The notes below the pieces were generated by a model. The model was not told the origin of the DNA. It made no database searches and saw only the letters and a program-made list of their open reading frames with translations. A stretch of DNA of 64,000 bases from Collimonas sp. PA-H2 (GTDB lineage: Bacteria; Pseudomonadota; Gammaproteobacteria; Burkholderiales; Burkholderiaceae_D), in NCBI RefSeq assembly GCF_002564105.1, contig NZ_PDBX01000001.1, positions 2,976,001 through 3,040,000 on the forward strand. The letters run 5' to 3'. The translations under genes and the position numbers were made by a program. Positions 49,775-58,119 of this stretch are shown piece after piece (position 1 is the stretch's first letter; every line of letters starts with the position of its first letter).

Positions 49775-51565
49775 ATGGGTCAATACGTCGCGCCACTGCG
49801 GGATATGCAATTCGTCATGCACGAGTTGCTGCATGTAGAAGATGAACTGAAACAATTGCCGAAGCATGCCGAGATTGATGCCGACATCATCAATCAAGTG
49901 CTGGAAGAGGGCGGTAAATTTACCTCCCAGGTATTGTTCCCGCTGAACCATTCCGGCGACCGTGAAGGCTGCCACCACGACAAGGCTACCCACACCGTCA
50001 CTGCGCCAAAGGGTTTCAAGGAAGCCTACAAGCAGTATGTGGAAGCCGGCTGGCCATCGCTGGCCTGCGATCCTGAATTCGGCGGCCAAGGCCTGCCACT
50101 GGTGATCAACAATTCGTTCTACGAAATGATGAACTCGGCCAACCAGGCCTGGACCATGTACCCGGGCTTGTCGCACGGCGCCTACGAGTGCCTGCACGCA
50201 CACGGCACGCCGGAGCAGCAAGCGCTGTACCTGCCTAAGCTGGTGTCCGGCGAATGGACCGGCACCATGTGCCTGACCGAATCGCATTGCGGTACCGACC
50301 TCGGCATGCTGCGCTCGAAAGCCGAGCCGCAAGCCGACGGTTCCTACAGCATCACCGGCAGCAAGATTTTCATCTCCGCCGGCGAGCACGACATGTCGGC
50401 CAACATCCTGCATCTGGTGCTGGCGCGCCTGCCAGGCGCACCGGAAGGGTCCAAGGGCATTTCCCTGTTCCTGGTGCCGAAGTTCCTGCCGAACGCAGAC
50501 GGCTCGCTGGGTGCGCGCAATCCGATCACCTGCGGCGCGATCGAAGAAAAAATGGGCATCCATGGCAACTCGACCTGCCAGATGAATCTGGACGGCGCTA
50601 CCGGCTGGATCATCGGCGGCCCGCACAAGGGCTTGAACGCGATGTTCGTGTTCATGAACGCAGCCCGCCTCGGCGTCGGCATGCAAGGCCTGGGTCTGAC
50701 TGAAGTGGCTTACCAGAACGCACTGGTGTACGCCAAGGACCGCATCCAGATGCGTAGCCTGTCCGGCATCAAGGCGCCAGACCGGCCAGCCGATCCTATC
50801 ATCGTCCATCCAGACGTGCGCCGCATGCTGTTGACCGCAAAAGCGTATGCTGAAGGCGCACGCGCTTTCTGTTCTTACGTCGCGCTGCAGCTGGACAAGG
50901 AACTGAACCACCCGGACGAGCAAGTGCGCAAGGACTGCGCCGATGAGGTCGCCCTGCTGACGCCAGTGATCAAGGCCTTCATCACCGACAATGCCTGGGT
51001 TGCGACATCGGAATGCATGCAGGTGTACGGCGGCCACGGTTTCATCGCCGAGTGGGGCATGGAGCAGTATGTGCGCGATGCCCGCATCAACATGATCTAT
51101 GAAGGCACCAACACCATCCAGTCGCTCGATCTGCTGGGCCGCAAGGTGTTGATGGACAACGGCGCCAAGCTGAAGAAATTCGGCGCCAAGGTGCAGGCTT
51201 TCATCGAAGAGAACGGCGCCGACGAAGCGCTGTCGGAATTCATCACGCCGTTGGCCGACCTCGGCGACAAGGTCAGCAAGCTGACCATGGAAATCGGCAT
51301 GAAGGCTTTCCAGAATCCGGACGAAGCCGGCGCAGCAGCAGTACCTTACCTGCGCGTAGTTGGCCACCTGGTGTACGCCTACTTCTTTGCGCAAATGGCA
51401 AAGATCGCTTTGGCCAAGCAAGATTCAGGCGACAAGTTCTACGTTTCCAAGCTGGCGACCGCACGTTTCTACTTCGCCCGCCTGCTGCCGGAAACCGCAA
51501 TGCTGATTCGTCAGGCACGTTCCGGTTCGGGCAGCCTGATGGCGCTGGACGCGGATTTGTTCTAA
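49775..51565 (+). CDS. Acyl-CoA dehydrogenase, large (about 600-residue) FadE-type
   Basis: A 596-residue FAD enzyme for the first step of beta-oxidation. It has the N-terminal extension and the C-terminal domain typical of the long class (also seen in DmdC). Seen: 'GTMCLTESHCGTDLGMLRSK' with the FAD-contacting Ser/Thr, 'KIFISAGEHDM', and the catalytic base region 'RINMIYEGTNTIQSLDLLGR' with Glu. The AGGAG before the ATG is clear. The last 13 bases including the stop are duplicated in tandem just downstream. Co-transcribed with the TetR and fadB-like genes. Confidence 0.92.
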   Translation: MGQYVAPLRDMQFVMHELLHVEDELKQLPKHAEIDADIINQVLEEGGKFTSQVLFPLNHSGDREGCHHDKATHTVTAPKGFKEAYKQYVEAGWPSLACDPEFGGQGLPLVINNSFYEMMNSANQAWTMYPGLSHGAYECLHAHGTPEQQALYLPKLVSGEWTGTMCLTESHCGTDLGMLRSKAEPQADGSYSITGSKIFISAGEHDMSANILHLVLARLPGAPEGSKGISLFLVPKFLPNADGSLGARNPITCGAIEEKMGIHGNSTCQMNLDGATGWIIGGPHKGLNAMFVFMNAARLGVGMQGLGLTEVAYQNALVYAKDRIQMRSLSGIKAPDRPADPIIVHPDVRRMLLTAKAYAEGARAFCSYVALQLDKELNHPDEQVRKDCADEVALLTPVIKAFITDNAWVATSECMQVYGGHGFIAEWGMEQYVRDARINMIYEGTNTIQSLDLLGRKVLMDNGAKLKKFGAKVQAFIEENGADEALSEFITPLADLGDKVSKLTMEIGMKAFQNPDEAGAAAVPYLRVVGHLVYAYFFAQMAKIALAKQDSGDKFYVSKLATARFYFARLLPETAMLIRQARSGSGSLMALDADLF

Positions 51566-51579
51566 TGGATTTGTTCTAA
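51553..51579 (+). repeat. Tandem duplication of the fadE-like gene end
   Basis: GGATTTGTTCTAA (51553-51565, ending with the stop codon) is repeated exactly at 51567-51579, one base later. The encoded protein is not affected. Confidence 0.9.
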
Positions 51580-51651
51580 ATAAGCAGTAGGGCGGGCCTG
51601 GCGCGAACAGCGCGGGCCTGCACTCCCAACAGACTGACCAAGGAGAAACAA

Positions 51652-54039
51652 GTGTCGAATTTCATCGTTAAAAAAGTCGCCGTCCTCGGCGCCGGCGTGA
51701 TGGGCGCGCAAATCGCCGCCCACTGCCTGAACGCCAAGGTGCCGGTGGTGCTGTTCGATCTGCCCGCCAAGGAAGGCCCGAAAAACGGCATCGTCCTGCG
51801 CGCCATCGAAAACCTGAAGAAACTCAGCCCTGCGCCGCTCGGCAACAAGGATGACGCATCGCTGATCGAAGTCGCCAACTACGAAGACAACCTGGACGTG
51901 CTGGCCGGCTGCGACCTGATCATCGAAGCCATCGCTGAACGCATGGACTGGAAGCATGACCTGTACAAGAAGGTCGCGCCGCACATTGCGCCGAACGCGA
52001 TTTTTGCCTCCAACACCTCCGGCCTGTCGATCACCGCATTGTCGGAAGGTTTCGACGCCGAACTGAAGGCACGCTTCTGCGGCGTCCACTTCTTCAACCC
52101 GCCACGCTATATGCACCTGGTGGAACTGATCCCGACCGCCACCACCAAGCCAGAGATCCTCGATCAGCTGGAAGGCTTCCTGGCGACTACGCTGGGCAAG
52201 GGCGTGGTCCGCGCTAAAGATACCCCTAACTTCATCGCCAACCGCGTGGGCGTGTTCGGCATCTTGTCGACAGCTCACCAGGCTGAAAAATTCGGCCTGT
52301 CGGTCGATGTCGTCGATGATCTGACCGGCGCCAAGCTGGGCCGCGCCAAGTCGGGTACCTTCCGTACCGCCGACGTGGTTGGCCTGGACACCATGGGCCA
52401 TGTAATCAAGACCATGCAGGACACCCTGAAGGACGATCCTTTCTACGGCGTATACGCGACGCCGCCGCTGCTGGCCAAACTGGTCGAGCAGGGCGCGCTG
52501 GGCCAGAAGACCGGCGCCGGCTTCTACAAGAAGGTCGGCAAGGACATCCTGCGCATCGACGCCGCCAAGGGCGAGTATGTTACCGGCGGCGGCAAGGCCG
52601 ACGAGCTGGTGGCGCGCATCCTGAAAGACAAGGATCCGGTCAAGCGCATGAAAACCCTGCGCGAATCGACCAACCCGCAAGCGCAATTCCTGTGGTCCAT
52701 CTTCCGTGACGGCTTCCACTACATCGCGGTCCACATGGAGTCGATCGCCGACAACGCGCGCGACATCGATTTCGCCATGCGCTGGGGCTTCGGCTGGAGC
52801 GTAGGTCCTTTCGAAATCTGGCAATCGGCCGACTGGAAGCAGATCGCCGGCTGGGTCAAGGAAGACATCGACGCCGGCAAGGCGCTGTGCAATGCACCGC
52901 TGCCAGCCTGGGTATTCGACGGCCGCACCGGCGTGCACGCTGCCGACGGTTCCTACTCGCCAGCGAAGAAAGCCAATGTTGCCCGTTCCACTTTGCCAGT
53001 CTACGAGCGCCAGGTATTCCGCGCACCGTTGCTGGGTGAAGGCGTGGCCGACGGCAAGACTGCCGGCACTACCGTCTTCGAAGACGACTCGGTACGCGCA
53101 TGGCACCAGAACGACGACGTCCTGGTCCTGTCCTTCAAGACCAAGATGCACGTGATCGGACCTGGCGTTATCGCTGGCCTGAACAAAGCCGTCGCTGAAG
53201 CAGAAAAGAACTACAAGGGCCTGGTGCTGTGGCACGCGGATGCAGCCGAAGGCGGCGCATTCTCTGCCGGCGCCGACCTGCAATCGATGCTGCCTTTGTT
53301 CATGTCGGGCGGCGCCAAGGCGATCGAGCCGATGGTCGCCGAATTGCAGCAAGCCTTCATGGGTCTCAAGTACGCCAGCGTACCGGTGGTTGCTGCAGTG
53401 GCCGGCCTGGCGCTGGGCGGTGGTTGCGAATTGGCGCTGCACACAGCCAAGCGCGTCGCATCGATCGAATCGTACATCGGCCTGGTCGAAGTCGGCGTTG
53501 GCCTGATCCCTGCCGGCGGCGGCCTGAAGGAAGCGGCAGTACGCGCAGCCAACGACGCCAAGGGCAACGACATCCTGCAATTCCTGAAGACGTCCTTCAT
53601 GAATGCAGCGACAGCCAATGTCTCGAAGTCGGCCTTGCAAGCGCAAAGCATGGGTTATCTGAAAGCCACCGATGTGATCGTGTTCAACGCTTACGAGCTG
53701 CTGCATGTGGCCAAGGTTGAAGCACGCGCCATGTTCGACGCTGGCTACCGTCCACCGCTGAAGGCGCAGATCGCAGTCGTAGGCCGCGACGGCATCGCCA
53801 CCATCCTGGCGCAGCTGGTCAACATGCGTGACGGCGGCTTCATCTCGGCACATGACTACAAACTGGGCCACATGATTGCCAACATCGTTTGCGGCGGCGA
53901 AGTCAACGAAGGCAGCATCGTGAATGAACAATGGTTGCTGGACCTGGAGCGCAAAGCGTTCGTCGAACTGCTGAACAACCCTAAGACGCAAGAGCGGATC
54001 ATGGGCATGATGCAGACCGGTAAGCCAGTGCGCAACTAA
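51652..54039 (+). CDS. 3-hydroxyacyl-CoA dehydrogenase / enoyl-CoA hydratase fusion (FadB/FadN-like)
   Basis: A 795-residue bifunctional enzyme catalysing steps two and three of beta-oxidation. The order is dehydrogenase first: the NAD Rossmann motif 'VAVLGAGVMGAQIAAHC' is at about 8-24 and 'FCGVHFFNPPRYMHLVEL' carries the catalytic His. A hydratase-like domain follows (about 490-700; 'GAFSAGADLQSML', 'GLALGGGCELALH'). This order is that of Bacillus FadN, the reverse of E. coli FadB. Start is GTG 51652 after AAGGAGAAACAA. The thiolase gene follows. Confidence 0.93.
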   Translation: MSNFIVKKVAVLGAGVMGAQIAAHCLNAKVPVVLFDLPAKEGPKNGIVLRAIENLKKLSPAPLGNKDDASLIEVANYEDNLDVLAGCDLIIEAIAERMDWKHDLYKKVAPHIAPNAIFASNTSGLSITALSEGFDAELKARFCGVHFFNPPRYMHLVELIPTATTKPEILDQLEGFLATTLGKGVVRAKDTPNFIANRVGVFGILSTAHQAEKFGLSVDVVDDLTGAKLGRAKSGTFRTADVVGLDTMGHVIKTMQDTLKDDPFYGVYATPPLLAKLVEQGALGQKTGAGFYKKVGKDILRIDAAKGEYVTGGGKADELVARILKDKDPVKRMKTLRESTNPQAQFLWSIFRDGFHYIAVHMESIADNARDIDFAMRWGFGWSVGPFEIWQSADWKQIAGWVKEDIDAGKALCNAPLPAWVFDGRTGVHAADGSYSPAKKANVARSTLPVYERQVFRAPLLGEGVADGKTAGTTVFEDDSVRAWHQNDDVLVLSFKTKMHVIGPGVIAGLNKAVAEAEKNYKGLVLWHADAAEGGAFSAGADLQSMLPLFMSGGAKAIEPMVAELQQAFMGLKYASVPVVAAVAGLALGGGCELALHTAKRVASIESYIGLVEVGVGLIPAGGGLKEAAVRAANDAKGNDILQFLKTSFMNAATANVSKSALQAQSMGYLKATDVIVFNAYELLHVAKVEARAMFDAGYRPPLKAQIAVVGRDGIATILAQLVNMRDGGFISAHDYKLGHMIANIVCGGEVNEGSIVNEQWLLDLERKAFVELLNNPKTQERIMGMMQTGKPVRN

Positions 54040-54052
54040 GTTAACTATTTGC

Positions 54053-54106
54053 GGGACAGAGTTTAAGAGCCACCGCAGCGTGGCGAATTACTCTGTCCCC
54101 AACTGA
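54053..54106. repeat. GGGACAGAG palindrome, copy B, between fadB- and fadA-like genes
   Basis: GGGACAGAGT (54053-54062) pairs with ACTCTGTCCC (54090-54099), with an inner GCCAC/GTGGC hairpin. It has the same core as copy A at 38887-38968. It lies inside the fad operon, ending just before the ribosome binding site of the thiolase gene, and would form a strong hairpin in the mRNA. Confidence 0.85.
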
Positions 54107-54119
54107 TCAGGAGATCAAA

Positions 54120-55316
54120 ATGAGCAAACAACTTCAAGAAGCGTATATCGTTTCCGCTACCCGTACGCCAATCGGCAAGGCGCCGCGCGGCATGTTCAAG
54201 AACACCCGCCCGGACGACCTGCTGGTGCGCGTCATGCAATCCGCCATGGCGCAAGTGCCAGGGCTGGATCCTAAGCTGGTGCAGGACGCCATCATCGGCT
54301 GTTCTTTCCCGGAAGGCGCACAAGGCTTGAACATGGCGCGTAACGCCGTGCTGCTGGCCGGCCTGCCGAACACCATCGGCGGCGTCACCGTCAACCGCTA
54401 CTGCGCATCCGGCATCACCGCGATCGCCATGGCTGCCGACCGCATCCGCGTCGGCGAGGCTGATGTCATGATCGCCGGCGGCGCCGAATCGATGTCGATG
54501 GTGCCGATGATGGGTTTCCATCCATCGGTCAATATGAACGCGTTCTCGGATGAAAACGTCGGCATGGCCTACGGCATGGGTCTGACTGCGGAAAAAGTCG
54601 CCCAGCAATGGAAAGTTTCGCGCGAAGCGCAAGACGCGTTTTCGGTGGAATCGCACCGCCGCGCCATCGCCGGCCAGCAGGCTGGCGAGTTCAAGGATGA
54701 AACCACTTCCTTCGACATCATCGAGCGCTTTCCGAACCTGGCGACCGGCGAGATCGATCTGAAGAACCGCACCGTCGACCGCGACGAAGGCGCACGCGCC
54801 GAGTCGAGCATGGAAACGCTGGGCAAGCTGAAGGCAGTGTTTGCTGCCAAAGGCACTGTCACAGCAGGCAACAGCTCGCAAATGTCGGATGGCGCCGGCG
54901 CCCTGATCCTGGTCAGCGAAAAAATCCTAAAGGAATTCAACCTGACCCCGCTGGCCCGCTTCGTCTCGTTCGCAGTACGCGGCGTACCGCCGGAAATCAT
55001 GGGCATCGGTCCTAAGGAAGCGATCCCGGCAGCACTGCGCGCCGCCGGTCTCACTCAGGATCAGCTGGATTGGATCGAATTGAATGAAGCATTCGCAGCG
55101 CAAGCGCTGGCAGTGATCCAGGACCTCGGCCTGGATCCATCCAAGGTCAACCCGCTGGGCGGCGCAATTGCGTTGGGCCACCCGCTGGGCGCAACCGGCG
55201 CCATCCGCGCCGCCACTGCGATCCACGGCATCCGCCGCCGCAACCAGAAGTACGGCATGGTCACCATGTGCGTTGGTGCCGGCATGGGCGCTGCTGGTAT
55301 CTTCGAACGCATGTAA
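54120..55316 (+). CDS. Acetyl-CoA acyltransferase (3-ketoacyl-CoA thiolase, FadA-like)
   Basis: A 398-residue thiolase for the last step of beta-oxidation. The nucleophile Cys95 is in 'VNRYCASGITAI', the catalytic His in 'GHPLGATGAIR', and the second Cys at about residue 384 ('MCVGAGMGAAG'). It pairs with the fadB-like gene upstream to make the FadBA unit. The AGGAG ribosome binding site follows directly on repeat copy B. A terminator lies 40 bases after the stop. Confidence 0.93.
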   Translation: MSKQLQEAYIVSATRTPIGKAPRGMFKNTRPDDLLVRVMQSAMAQVPGLDPKLVQDAIIGCSFPEGAQGLNMARNAVLLAGLPNTIGGVTVNRYCASGITAIAMAADRIRVGEADVMIAGGAESMSMVPMMGFHPSVNMNAFSDENVGMAYGMGLTAEKVAQQWKVSREAQDAFSVESHRRAIAGQQAGEFKDETTSFDIIERFPNLATGEIDLKNRTVDRDEGARAESSMETLGKLKAVFAAKGTVTAGNSSQMSDGAGALILVSEKILKEFNLTPLARFVSFAVRGVPPEIMGIGPKEAIPAALRAAGLTQDQLDWIELNEAFAAQALAVIQDLGLDPSKVNPLGGAIALGHPLGATGAIRAATAIHGIRRRNQKYGMVTMCVGAGMGAAGIFERM

Positions 55317-55357
55317 TCGTTTGAATTAGCAGATTGTCATAAGCAATCGTAAAAAAC

Positions 55358-55394
55358 AAAAAAGCCGTGCAGCCATCCTTCGCACGGCTTTTTT
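55358..55394. terminator. Rho-independent terminator after the fadA-like gene
   Basis: AAAAAAGCCGTGC (55358-55370) pairs with GCACGGCTTTTTT (55382-55394) around an 11-base loop. The A and T tracts on both sides would allow termination in both directions. Confidence 0.9.
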
Positions 55395-55505
55395 GTCTTC
55401 CAGTCCGCCACAGGCGCGATAACCGCGTTGCATGGCGCTTGCCGTACTAGCGTACTGTCTGCGCGCCATGCGCCTTGTTCTCGCGCCTGTGGCGAACTGG
55501 AAGAC
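55395..55505. repeat. Long imperfect palindrome directly after the fadA terminator
   Basis: A 25-base left arm (55395-55419, starting GTCTTCCAGTCCGCCACAGG) matches the right arm (55481-55505) in inverse orientation at 24 of 25 positions. Further inside, GCATGGCGC (55429-55437) pairs with GCGCCATGC (55463-55471), and two GTAC tetramers lie at the tip. The 111-base structure is a two-armed REPIN-like hairpin, unrelated in sequence to the other repeats here. Confidence 0.85.
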
Positions 55506-55560
55506 CGTGGTTTTACGACCTATTCTATCGAACGTGTTGTAGTGATAAATGGAGTACCAG

Positions 55561-56325
55561 ATGGATATTTTGACCAGCAAGGAAAACGGCATTCTGACGA
55601 TTGAATTCAACCGTCTCGAAAAGAAGAATGCGATCACCGCCGCCATGTACCAGACCATGGTCGACGCCTTGAAAGACGCCGAGACCGATAACGTAGTACG
55701 CGCCATCCTGTTCGTCGGCAAGCCGCAGATCTTCAGCGCCGGCAACGACCTCGAAGATTTCATGAAGAACCGGCCGACCGGCACCGACAGCCCGGTGTTC
55801 CAGTTCCTGTGGCAGATCAGCCACGCCAGCAAGCCGATGGTAGCGGCAGTGGCCGGCGCCGCGGTCGGCATCGGCACCACCCTGCTGATGCATTGCGACC
55901 TGGTGTACGCAGCCGACAACGCCCGTTTCTCGATGCCGTTCACGCAACTGGGTTTGTGCCCTGAAGCGGCCTCCAGCCTGATCCTGCCGCAGATCGCCGG
56001 CTATCAGCGCGCGGCGGAAAAGCTGCTGCTGGGCGAAGCCTTCACGGCAGAAGAAGCTGCATCCATGGGCCTGGTCAACAAGGTCTTGCCGGCGGAAGAA
56101 CTGCTGGCGTTTGCGCAGGCGCAGGCGGCCAAGCTGGTAGCCTTGCCGGCAGCGTCTATCCGCATCACCAAGCGGTTGATGAAGGGTGGTCAGACTGCTG
56201 AGGTGGAAGCACGGATGGCGCAGGAGGTCGAACATTTTGGCGCCATGCTGAAGGCACCTGAAGCGGCGGAAGCATTTACGGCATTTTTTGAGCGGCGCAA
56301 GCCTGATTTCAGCAAATTTTGCTGA
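55561..56325 (+). CDS. Enoyl-CoA hydratase
   Basis: A 254-residue crotonase-fold protein. Seen: 'VGKPQIFSAGNDLEDFM' (oxyanion-hole region) and 'AAVAGAAVGIGTTLLMHCDL'. Asp and Cys occupy positions where bona fide hydratases carry catalytic Glu, and 'LGLCPEAASSLILPQ' resembles the group with EchA-type or isomerase activity, so the exact reaction is uncertain. GGAG 55551-55554 supports ATG 55561 over ATG 55549. It probably belongs functionally with the fad genes but is separated from them by a terminator and a palindrome. Confidence 0.9.
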   Translation: MDILTSKENGILTIEFNRLEKKNAITAAMYQTMVDALKDAETDNVVRAILFVGKPQIFSAGNDLEDFMKNRPTGTDSPVFQFLWQISHASKPMVAAVAGAAVGIGTTLLMHCDLVYAADNARFSMPFTQLGLCPEAASSLILPQIAGYQRAAEKLLLGEAFTAEEAASMGLVNKVLPAEELLAFAQAQAAKLVALPAASIRITKRLMKGGQTAEVEARMAQEVEHFGAMLKAPEAAEAFTAFFERRKPDFSKFC

Positions 56326-56351
56326 GTAGCAGCTTCATCGTAAGCATAAAG

Positions 56352-56376
56352 AGCCCGACGACAAGTCGGGTTTTTT
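56352..56376 (+). terminator. Rho-independent terminator after the enoyl-CoA hydratase gene
   Basis: CCCGAC (56354-56359) pairs with GTCGGG (56365-56370), followed by TTTTTT. Confidence 0.88.
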
Positions 56377-56526
56377 ATGGGCGCTCGGAATGCGTGCATT
56401 TATACAGGCCGATTTTGCACCTGAAGTGGCTTGTATTACGTGGAGCGAGGTACGCAGTGTCCGCATGTCGGAACGCGGCGTGGCGCCGATTTCTGTGGCG
56501 CCCGTTGGACTGAGGCTTAAAGTGTA

Positions 56527-56596
56527 GCATCTCAAACTTGCCCCGACATCAAGTGTCAATTCAAATCCTGAACGCCCCTCGATGGAAGGGTTAGGC
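56527..56596 (-). other. attC-like (integron cassette recombination) sequence
   Basis: On the minus strand the VOC gene ends in GCCTAACCCTTCCATCGAGG (from 56596 down), where the stop codon TAA lies inside a GCCTAAC core box (RYYYAAC). The region ends about 60 bases later with GTTTGAGATGC, a degenerate version of the GTTRRRY box. Length and ends resemble attC sites of chromosomal integron cassettes, whose 5' half often starts GCCTAACCCTTCCATCGA. The second core box is imperfect, so this may be a decayed site. Confidence 0.5.
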
Positions 56597-56965
56597 CTCG
56601 GGTTCTTGGCAAACCACTTCGATGTTGTGCCCGTCCGGACCAATGACAAATGCTGCATAGTAGTTCGCGTGGTAGTGCGGGCGCAGACCAGGCGCACCAT
56701 TGTCTTTGCCACCTGCCTCCAGAGCCGCGCGATAGAAAGCTTCGACTTGCTGGCGATTCTCGGCCGTGAACGCCAGGTGAAGATGCGCCGGCCTTTCCTC
56801 GGTTTGGTGCAGGCACAATGAAGCCTTACCCTTTGGGCTAAGCTCGACACCGTACGTCGGCGGCCCCTCCGAAACAACAGCTACGCCGAGCGGTTCGAGT
56901 GCCTTGAGGAAGAACGCTTTGCTCGCTGCATAGTCGCTGACTCCGAATTTGACGTGGTCAAACAT
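56591..56965 (-). CDS. VOC-family (glyoxalase/bleomycin-resistance fold) protein
   Basis: A 124-residue single-domain VOC protein. It starts 'MFDHVKFGVSDYAASKAFF' and contains 'PAHLHLAFTAENRQQVEAFY' and, at the end, 'AAFVIGPDGHNIEVVCQEPE' with the metal-ligand Glu. The conserved His at the start and this Glu suggest a metal site; the substrate is unknown. An AGGAG ribosome binding site lies before the ATG. It overlaps an attC-like sequence at its 3' end, suggesting that it arrived as a gene cassette. Confidence 0.88.
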   Translation of the reverse strand: MFDHVKFGVSDYAASKAFFLKALEPLGVAVVSEGPPTYGVELSPKGKASLCLHQTEERPAHLHLAFTAENRQQVEAFYRAALEAGGKDNGAPGLRPHYHANYYAAFVIGPDGHNIEVVCQEPEA

Positions 56966-56995
56966 AAGTTCTCCTGAAGTGTGTGGATCGGCGCC

Positions 56996-57712
56996 TTATT
57001 TCCCCAGCAGCGCCAGAGAATGATTCCATTCCGTAGCCCATGTGTACAAAAAATCATGCGCATTAAATGCTCTTTTCAGGTGCGGTATTGGCACCCGATA
57101 CACATCGTTTAATCCCAGCGCCAAAGTGACCGGGTTCCACACGACCTTGTTTTTTGCTCTTTTAGCGTTGCCTTTAACCCTTGCACCTTCATCGCCGAAT
57201 ATGCCGCCGCCATCGCTAAGGGCCTGCGCCAAATCAATTTTCACCAGGCTGGAAAATGCCATCAGCACTTGCTCTTTGTTGATGCCAGTCTGTGACTCCA
57301 TTGCCGCTTCGATCTTGACTGGTTTGGACTTGGCTTCGGCCTCGCGCTTTAGCTTGCCTGGCATGCGCTCCAGATCCTTCTTCAGGAAACGCAACTCATG
57401 CAAGGCCCTGCGAAATCCTGGCGGCTTGAGTTGTGCCACGATCTTATAGACGTCTTTGGTGATCGTGATGAGCACATCTTCGCTCCCGGCCGCGAGCCGT
57501 CTGGTGTCGCCTTCGAAAAAGATCGGCGCCGCATAACCGCCGTTGGCGTCGCCGAAGAGCGCCGGATAGTCGGCGTCATAGTCCAGCCAAACGTAGGGCG
57601 TCAAGCCGTTTTCTATCATGCGCGCCAATGTCCATGGCTCGCCAGTCTGCTGTGCAAGCCAGTGGCAAGCCTGCTCAGTTGTTGCTCGAAAAGGCAGTTC
57701 GATGATCGTCAT
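56996..57712 (-). CDS. Uncharacterised 238-residue protein
   Basis: A soluble protein without signal peptide or membrane segments. The N-terminal part (about 1-105) contains 'LARMIENGLTPYVWLDYDAD' and 'APIFFEGDTRRLAAGSEDVL'. The middle is rich in Lys and Glu (PGKLKREAEAKSKPVKIEAA), and the C-terminal 60 residues have a distinct pattern (NPVTLALGLNDVYRVPIPHL, HDFLYTWATEW) that looks like a structured domain. I do not recognise it. It lies 30 bases upstream of the VOC gene on the same strand. The ribosome binding site is poor. Confidence 0.7.
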   Translation of the reverse strand: MTIIELPFRATTEQACHWLAQQTGEPWTLARMIENGLTPYVWLDYDADYPALFGDANGGYAAPIFFEGDTRRLAAGSEDVLITITKDVYKIVAQLKPPGFRRALHELRFLKKDLERMPGKLKREAEAKSKPVKIEAAMESQTGINKEQVLMAFSSLVKIDLAQALSDGGGIFGDEGARVKGNAKRAKNKVVWNPVTLALGLNDVYRVPIPHLKRAFNAHDFLYTWATEWNHSLALLGK

Positions 57713-57902
57713 TTCTGGGGGATTGGAACGACTCTAAAATTGGATGTGTATGTCTGACGCTGATTGGCGTAGCCAAATGCGAGGTGAAATTTTTGTCCGA
57801 GTCCGATTTGCGAAGCGATTCTTAATAACCAGATATTACGGAAATGGGGGCCGGCAAGGAGCGACCGATAACACTGCCCGCCCCATGCCTATTCTCCCGG
57901 AA

Positions 57903-58052
57903 TTACATTTTCTTCTGCACATCCTGCGCAGCATCCTGCACCTTTTCACCGCCGGTTTGCACATCCTTACCCACGCCTGCTACCGTGTTGCAAGCGGATA
58001 TTGCGCCAAACATGCCAAACATTGCTGCAATGACCATGATTTTCTTGAGCAT
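57903..58052 (-). CDS. Entericidin-like small lipoprotein
   Basis: A 49-residue lipoprotein: 'MLKKIMVIAAMFGMFGAISAC' is a signal sequence with a lipobox ending at the Cys, followed by 'NTVAGVGKDVQTGGEKVQDA', the classical entericidin A/B pattern (NTxxGxGxDxxxxGxxxxxxA). Entericidins are small envelope lipoproteins linked to stationary-phase lysis or stress. I chose ATG 58052, with GGAG about 8 bases upstream. Only one copy is present, with no antidote-type partner. Confidence 0.9.
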   Translation of the reverse strand: MLKKIMVIAAMFGMFGAISACNTVAGVGKDVQTGGEKVQDAAQDVQKKM

Positions 58053-58119
58053 TGTGTTCTCCGTGTGGGTTGGTGAGGCAATAATCTTATCATCAGCACT
58101 CGCTTTGTCCACGCTTAAA

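Noticed and set aside
57903..58052. Entericidin as part of a toxin-antitoxin pair
   Set aside because: Only one small lipoprotein gene is present; no partner reading frame with the antidote pattern was found on either side.
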